A DNA stretch of 64,000 nucleotides from Acholoe squamosa (lineage: Eukaryota; Annelida; Polychaeta; Phyllodocida; Polynoidae), in contig OX439049.1 in the NCBI GenBank assembly GCA_949317995.1, positions 13,144,395 through 13,208,394 on the forward strand. The letters run 5' to 3'. The notes under the pieces are model-generated. The model saw only the letters and a program-made list of their open reading frames with translations. It did no database searches and had not been told where the DNA came from. This document shows positions 57,701 through 64,000 of the stretch, piece after piece (position 1 is the first letter of the stretch; each line of letters starts with the position of its first letter). The position numbers and the translations under genes are program-made.

Positions 57701-60700
57701 GCTGAGTTTGGGGTGCGGCTTATACGCGCAACGCGTCTTCTACGCGGGAGATTACGGTATATTGTTACTATATCCTTCAATCTTAAAAGAATATATTTCT
57801 TAAAATCATCAATGTCCCAATCCTTAAATGATATCAAAGATTTCGCTTTTTTAATATACTGAACATGCGCATCCTTGTTTGAAGATTCTGTGATAATTTA
57901 TGCATGTGAATATATCTACGACCACGGTATTGTGTATTCTTTTGACTGATATTTAATCATGGAAATGGCTAGATCACCAAGAACATGTCTTAGTAATAGT
58001 CCCTGATGCCAATTTGTGATGAAGTCATTATGACATAAATTCATGAAAATGTAAACTTTTCTATACAGATGGGATCGACAGCCCCGGCAGCAGGTGGGTC
58101 GGGAGCGCAGGTAGACGAGGTTCATCGTTTAATGACACGCTACACTGAGCTCGTTAACATAGACCAGAAGTACACCCCAGAGTCTGGAGCTCCTAGTGTA
58201 CCACCGACCGGTTATCAACACGCACCGTACCATGGGGGTAAGTTTTCCAAATGTACCTCTGACCATTTGCATAAGGTGTAAAAACTTGGTACATTCAGGT
58301 ATCAGGCTTTAAAATAAGATTTGGATTGGTTTTATGAACATTAAATGTGCCTTTCATACTAGATGTTATGAAATTCTAATTAATTTAGGCGTACTGTTCC
58401 TGAGCACACTCAGTGCCTTTGGTGCCCAGACCAGCCACCAAGTTAAGTTCACCCGTTGAATGGCAAACTTTGTATTGCAAAGTTAAGAGAATCTCACATT
58501 TCCACAGATCCCTTAGTTAATGCTGCGAAGATGCCGAGTATGGCTGGAACGCAGGAGGAGCTGGATGCACTGATGGAGGCGACAGCACGTGAGGCCGCTT
58601 TGGATGCAGAGAGAGCAATGTTTGGGGATACGAAGGATACAGAACTACGGTCCAGGCTCAATAAACTGAAAGGGGAAGACCCCAGCGCCAAGCCTGGAGA
58701 CCGCTTTGGTAAGTGTCCAATGTGTTAAGGCAAAAAAAAGTATTTTGTTTCAGGTAAAGTACTAAAATAATATTAGTTTGGATAGGTCGGTTTCTTTTTT
58801 ATTTTGCAAATTTTATGGTTTGTATAATTACAGAAGGTGTGAGAGGGTATGATGATACTAATTATGATTACAGCAGGTCTGAGAAGGGACAATGATGATG
58901 ATGTTAAGGTATGATTACAGCAGGTCTCAGAGGGGGCAGTGATGATGATGTTAAGGTATAATTGCAGCAGGTCTGAGAGGGGACAGTGATGATGATGTTA
59001 AGGTCTGTCAGGGCACACTGATGATAATGTTAAGGTCTGAGAGGGGAAAGTGATGATGATGTTATGGTGTAATTACAGCAGGTCTGAGAAGGGACAGTGA
59101 TGATGATGTTAAGGTTTTATTACAGCAGGTCTGAGAAGGGACAGTGAAGATGATGTTAAGGTTTTATTACAGCAGGTCTGAGAGCGGACAGTGATGATGA
59201 TATTAAGGTGTAATTGCAGCAGGTCTGAGAAGGGACAGTGATTATGATGTTAAGGTTTTATTACAGCAGGTCTGAGAGGGGACAGTGATGAGGAGGAGGA
59301 GAGTGAGGAGGCTGCTGCTGAAAGGCTCATTAAGAAGATGCTGGAGATGAAGGAGATTGAGATGGGGAGCAACACAGCAACCAACGGCAGTGACAAGACA
59401 TCTGTGATTATTTCATTTTGGTGATATATATATATAAGGGCTGCATGATGCCTCAAGACTAATGTTCCTTTGTCATTATGATGCACCAATACAGTGCTGG
59501 CAAATCGTCAAAACTTTTTGAACTGTTATTAGTATCCCATACTTCAAATTATATATAAGCTTCCTCAGTGTACTGTAAGAGTACCGGTATATATATTTTT
59601 TTGCTTAAGGCTGGAGCGAAAAAGGAAGACAGTGAAACAGACGCCATGGAGAGCATGCTGAAAAAGTTGCACGCCATGAAGAAAATGGAAGAAGAGGCAA
59701 AGGATCCTTCAAGTGCCACCAAGAAAAAGGTACTATAAATCCACCATTTTTCTCTGCATTATTGAATTATTTTCAAAATGAAAATAATTCATTCACATGT
59801 AACACCACGCGCTAGAATTTTGTCCAAATCGTACTCAGTGACCCATAGACCCTGTCCAGGCAGTACACACGGCCTCCATGCACCTGAGACTTACTACAAG
59901 TATATACTTCAACTTGATAGCTTATTGGGAGTGCTCAGCCGTGACCAGTACACATGGCCTCCATAACCCCTTACAGGCAACATGATTTTTTATTACTCAT
60001 GCCATACAATAACCCCTTACAGACAGCATGCATACATAGTTCTATTGTAACTATGTTCCTTAACCATAATAAAATAATTCATCACAGCTATGCTGTGAAA
60101 ATTTCCCTAAAAAAGATCCTAAACTCCTCAAATTTGCGCCTCCTCGTTTCTGTCTTAAATTGATATATTAAAGTTAACATATCTGCTAAAAAGACAGATT
60201 TGAAAATTGTGGAAACATGTCAAAATAGTTTCTTATCACAACAAAATACAATTCACTGGATGGCCCTTGACATTTCTGCCCACCACACTGCCACCTGTTG
60301 AATAGTCTGACAGGCTTTGAGTAGTAGTATAGCTAGAGTTAGGACTGGCTATTTACCCACAGCACACAGCCTCCCTCTATAAGAAATCAGACACACCTGA
60401 TTTACTATTAGGACAGGAATAAATGCTGGTCATAGGTTTTCTTTCTTTTGGAACAGAAATATTTCATACAATCATTAGATGTTTTAACATATGGGTTAGA
60501 ATGTTGCCTAGACAGTGATTGATGAGAAACCCCAAAATTTCATACTGTGATAGCGGACATGCCCAAAAACCTTTAATTATCTCCTTGATAACAGAAGGGA
60601 AAGTCAAGTAACGAGGAGAGCGAGATGGAGGCCATGAAGCGCATGATGAAGAAGCTGCAGAAGATGAGGGAGGAGGAGCTCAGTGCACCGAGCACACGCG

Positions 60701-61663
60701 AAACACAAGCCGTCCTAGATAGGGTGAGTAGAACAGAGTTCTAGAAAAACAAAGGCCATCTTAAACAGGGTAACAAATACAGAGCACCAGAGAAACAAGC
60801 CATCATAGACAGGGTGAGTAGAGCCAAGCACACGCGAAACACAAGCCGTCTTAGATATTATTAGTAGAACTGAGCACCAGAGAAACACAGGGTGTCTTAG
60901 ACAGGGTAACAAATACAGAGCGCCAGACAAACACAAGCTGTGTTAGACAGAGCATGGTAAAAGTTGCAGTATATGGGATGAATAATAAAAAGAAAATGGG
61001 AGAATGTTAAATACAGAACCTAGGTTCTGAAAAAAAATGAAAATTACATAACATACTCTGGTAGTGTACATATTACTCAATTCAAGTAAGCCACACCAAA
61101 TATTTAGCCATATTTGACATCAAATGAAAACTGGTGTTGAGCTGTGGTTTTACAGTATTGGCATTATATTGTTTTTCCCTAACAGTTGGAAGATGCGCCT
61201 GAGTCAGACCCGGAGGACCAGTTACCATGGTGCTGTATCTGTAACAACGACGCCACCCTGCGCTGTTACGGCTGTGACGGGGACCTCTACTGCCAGCGCT
61301 GCTACAAGTAAGTACCCTTTTCTGTCAATTTTATATAGATTTAGGGATATTTATACAAGGTTTCAAACTCAAGTACTTTGGAGCATTTGCGGCCCGTGCA
61401 TGTCATGCAGGCTACAAAAGTCAATATCATTCACAGGTCAGGGGAAGTGTGGGAAGATACAGTGGTCAGGGAAATGCAAGAAAATTTGTCCTGAGTCATA
61501 TGCAATAACATATCTATATCTGTAAAGGAACGTAATTTCTACAATCGCTATAATAAATCTTACTCGTTTGAATTACAGAGAAGGCCATGATAGGCAGGAC
61601 TACGCAGATCACCAGACAAAGAAGTTCGCACCCAAGACTGGCTCACCCGATACATCATATTAG
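51789..61663 (+). CDS. ZFYVE19: FYVE zinc-finger abscission checkpoint protein (ANCHR)
   Basis: Twelve exons: 51789-51842, 53579-53700, 54178-54231, 54486-54649, 54884-55065, 58069-58237, 58508-58708, 59267-59403, 59610-59729, 60595-60723, 61186-61307 and 61579-61663. All frames join; 512 residues (human 471). An N-terminal FYVE-like finger (residues 1-54) has eight Cys at 5, 8, 21, 24, 29, 32, 50 and 53 (CYSC, GCKNC, FCKHC, VCNSC). Helical segments with MIM-like patterns follow ([28 protein letters not shown]), then acidic and Met/Lys-rich helices, and a B-box-like finger at about 459-496 ([25 protein letters not shown]). This is the ZFYVE19 domain order. The family protein binds phosphoinositide and VPS4 and delays abscission (NoCut checkpoint) at the midbody. 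Exon 5 is taken to end at CAT|GTAGGT because that keeps phase. Exon 8 has a CAGCAG tandem acceptor (59267 or 59270). Its donor TCT|GTGATT is weak. Confidence 0.93.
51946..51962. repeat. G17 homopolymer in ZFYVE19 intron 1
   Basis: Seventeen G in a row followed by CACCTGAG, resembling the G-run plus GCACT ends at 14458 and 26770. It may be the edge of an element. Confidence 0.6.
53705..53910. repeat. GCATCATG hairpin repeat in ZFYVE19 intron 2
   Basis: CGTCATGATACACCAATGAAG TGCTGGCGAG pairs with CTCGCCGGCACTTCATTGGAGCATCATG; a second half unit follows (GGCATGATGCTTCAATGAAG). It is the best-preserved copy for seeing the hairpin. Confidence 0.75.
56960..57215 (-). repeat. Repeat with a tRNA-like core, copy 2 (ZFYVE19 intron 5)
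   Basis: Read on minus: GTGTAGGGGAACGTGACTATG...ACATGTCCCCTATCGG...CCAGGCGTGGGTGGAAGGCAG..CGTTGTAC, then the tRNA-like core (57069-56986), then AAACGTTTTCGCCGACCCCTACAG. These flanks match copy 1 at 32440-32650, so the tRNA-like core lies inside a longer repeat. Confidence 0.7.
56986..57069 (-). pseudogene. tRNA-Phe(GAA)-like sequence with duplicated T arm
   Basis: Same acceptor, D arm and anticodon region (CTGAAGG) as 32552-32623, but 13 bp covering the B box (GGTTCGAATCCCG) are present twice in tandem. The length rises to 84 nt and a normal T arm cannot form without looping out one copy. The anticodon stem carries the same mismatches as copy 1. Confidence 0.7.
57535..57757. mobile_element. 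'CCGTAATCTCCCGCG' MITE, copy 6, in ZFYVE19 intron 5
   Basis: Ends CCGTAATCTCCCGCGTATAAG and CTACGCGGGAGATTACGG, TA at 57533-57534 and 57758-57759. Internal GTCTTATACG units. Confidence 0.85.
58834..59266 (+). repeat. Minisatellite built from the splice acceptor of ZFYVE19 exon 8
   Basis: About ten units of 47 bp (two shortened): TTACAGCAGGTCTGAGA(A/G)GGGACAGTGATGATGATGTTAAGGT. Seven intronic copies retain CAGCAGGTCT exactly as at the real acceptor (59264-59273), which continues GAGAGGGGACAGTGATGAGGAGG. The unit therefore spans the acceptor and the first ~27 nt of the exon. Confidence 0.9.
60690..60955 (+). repeat. Tandem copies of the ZFYVE19 exon 10 donor junction
   Basis: About six units of 45-48 bp. 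The first spans the exon end and donor: GCACACGCGAAACACAAGCCGTCCTAGATAGG|GTGAGTAGA. Later intronic units read CACCAGAGAAACA(CA)AG..(C/T)CTTAGACAGGGT(G/A)A, and one keeps AGGGTGAGTAGAG. Confidence 0.8.
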
Positions 61664-61664
61664 T

Positions 61665-61670
61665 ATTAAA
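61665..61670 (+). other. Poly(A) signal candidate of ZFYVE19
   Basis: ATTAAA begins two bases after the stop codon; no clearer AATAAA is close. The 3' end therefore remains uncertain. Confidence 0.35.
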
Positions 61671-64000
61671 ACTGTACTTTGTAATATAAATTATGTAGTG
61701 TAAAATGTTTTTGTAAAGAAATCTCTATATTGGACAAATGAAATTTTATTCATAAAAGATATGCATATGAAAATATTGTGCTGCTTTTTGGCCCTTGATG
61801 TACATACAATGGATGCTCAAGATTCAGTTTCCATGAAAGGGGGTTTTATGTTATATTTGCTTACAATCTGACATATATGCAGCCTTTGCCTTTGCATCTT
61901 TCCCTGTGATACTAGGCTTATATTTTGTCTATATTCGGTAAATATCTTATAGATGCCATTGTCCAGAATTGGATAAATGATATAGCTATATAAAGTTTAA
62001 GTAGAAAGACAAGTAGATTTTGAACACAAAGTATATTGATTTGGCCTTACAAGACTATGCTTGATGCTTATACTACAATTGTGTTGATGCATGGTTACAG
62101 AAATATCTCACATTGAACCACTTGGACCCAGGTCTAATGCTTAATAGGCCTTTTGGACAAATTGTTTCATGAAAATTAATGCAAAACCTTCAATTCTCCT
62201 GAACCCTGCAAATCACCGATATCTCAATTCCAGTAATGTCCGGTTCATTAATTTCCCAAGCCAAAAGATTTATAGAGTTTGCTTTTCATAAAATGACGTA
62301 TGTTCTTCTGAATGTTGTACAATTGTGTATATTTTAAAATTAATTGTTTCATAAATCATAACTGCCTTAGGATAACAGCTCTGTGTCCATGGCTGTGTAC
62401 CATTGGTCTCTATGCCTAATACGCTGATCTACAGGGGCCGAGTTGTCAAATATAGTCACTGTCCCCTGTGCACTTTAAAGATGTAAATTTACAACTTGTA
62501 GAAGGCATAAATTTGTAAGTGAGATCTCAAGATTCCCTTACAAGATTCAATGGTATAGTAGTAGCATGCAGGTCTAAAGTTTAAGAAGAAAACGAATTGA
62601 TTCCTGGCTGCGACACTTCTCACCAACTACAACACTGTGCTTATAAATGTTGAACTGCCGCGCTTGATTATCCCATGTGCAAAATGTATATAGGAAATGC
62701 TACTTACTCAATATAATGTAAGATAATTTTGTACCTGCCATAATGGGCTTTTCTAAATATACCCCTTTCAGAAAAAGTCCCCAAAACATGGTCTTATCAC
62801 ACCTTACTTGGAGAGACTATGTGTCACTAGGACCATCTATCTGGAATTTATCTAGTAAATGCCTTTCATAAAGTGAATATTTTCATAGTATTAGGTGTTA
62901 TATTGAAACAACAATTTAAATTAATAAATGTGAATAACCAATGATCTAATGGATACAACTATCATGCTCTTTTGTCTGTCATCCTTATTATGGGGGGCCG
63001 TTCCATGCTTTATCAATGTCTGGCTATACAGAACGACCCCCCATTCTTTACATAGGGGTTTGTCCAAAAAATTAAGACAAAGTTGGTGCTTAATAGCAGA
63101 CATGTGGAGGTAAATGCAGGAAATCAGAGAGTAGTGTGAGAAAGTTTAATTTTGAAATTTGATGTGGAAAGTTTAGAAAAAGAGAGGTTTGTGAAAGCTG
63201 TCCAAATTGTCCATAGAGCTCTATAGTAAATTGACTTTTTTATTAATGTAATCAGGAGCTTCATTTTGAGATAGTTGTGAGATCAGTGGACATGGAATGG
63301 ATGTGAAAAATTTGAGATGTTTCTAATAGGCAGTTTTTGAGAAATTTTCACTTTTGTATTTGAGTATTATAAGGCCATAAGAAATAGAGTGTTGTTTCAA
63401 GAACAGATACTAGGTTGTGTAGTTAACAGTTGTAGATAGACCAAAAGGTCTTTTTTTTTTTTGTTGTACTGTTTCTATGTAATGTGAAGTCAGTATGGCT
63501 GTATTTATTAGTAATGTTGGATTAAGAAACAGGTATATGTTATTGCGAAATAATAGTATGAGGTGAAACATGGTAAATATATGTGGCCTTAAAATCTTCT
63601 CCTACAAAGGTCAATGCAAATGAGTTGTGTTGATGCACCAAATATGGTAAATAGATGTGTGTGTTCATTCTCCATAGTACATAGGTGGAAACTGGTAGTC
63701 ATGCTGTAGTGATATCCTGCAGGTTGAAGGTCTAAGACTATGCTAGGAGAGGAGACTAGAATAGAATCATTACCATATAAGGAGCCACACATGGCTTGGG
63801 CCTTGTTCACCATATATGGACATGGATCAGTTTTAGGTAGATCACTACACCTGACTAGCATGACTGATGTTTGATTGGTATAGACACAGCTATAATTGGC
63901 CACTTGTCACCACACAAATTAAGCCAGTTGGGTGTGAAGGCAGGGGGCAGGGTGGGTAGGTGGTGGCACCATCAGACAATCACCAATGGGTATAATAGGC
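61671..64000. other. 3' flank of ZFYVE19, no gene supported
   Basis: AT-rich, apparently unique sequence. A 104-codon minus-strand ORF at 63589-63903 (MANYSCVYTNQTS...) has no recognisable domain and no clear splice partners within the window. I list it only as a possible exon of a gene to the right. Confidence 0.35.

Noticed and set aside
63589..63903. Cys-containing minus-strand ORF near the right edge
   Set aside because: It could be an exon of a gene to the right, but nothing in it is recognisable and no flanking splice pair can be verified in the window.

Overview
The window is animal nuclear DNA: intron-rich protein genes with GT-AG introns, AATAAA-type poly(A) signals, a tRNA-derived repeat, and very many short inverted-repeat transposons and minisatellites. 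The gene set (a Frizzled-type cysteine-rich domain pair, a calmodulin-like gene, eIF2B delta, ZFYVE19/ANCHR) fits a metazoan. A marine invertebrate deuterostome such as amphioxus or an acorn worm is my guess, but the sequence does not fix the species.

Layout. (1) 1-2439, plus strand: the 3' end of a gene for a long disordered Lys/Ser/Asn-rich protein, open at the left edge and not recognised. (2) 3200-4049, minus, and 7188-9924, plus: a head-to-head pair of secreted proteins with one Frizzled-type cysteine-rich domain (CRD) each. They share an intron at the same codon phase between the third and fourth CRD cysteines. The right-hand gene carries a 1,024-bp transposon in its second intron. (3) 15566-38201, plus: a four-EF-hand calmodulin-like gene assembled from an exon ending at the bare ATG, a 34-nt micro-exon and three further exons, with two introns of about 10 kb full of transposons. 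(4) 43093-48801, minus: a ten-exon EIF2B4 (573 aa). (5) 51789-61663, plus: a twelve-exon ZFYVE19/ANCHR (512 aa), divergent from EIF2B4.

The rest is mostly repeats: a very common hairpin family built on 'GCATCATG', a TA-flanked family with 'CCGTAATCTCCCGCG' ends (six copies), a TTAA-flanked 156-bp element (two copies), fold-backs, a truncated non-LTR retrotransposon, and two copies of a repeat with a tRNA-Phe-like core.

The most unusual signals are these. Three minisatellites, in two unrelated genes, are built from copies of an adjacent splice junction. One CRD protein has lost exactly the two cysteines that pair with each other in the family. The neighbouring CRD paralogues carry opposite charged extensions. 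No shared pathway links all the genes; the two CRD genes are the only pair that looks functionally related. All exon models come from reading splice signals and frames by eye, without transcript data.
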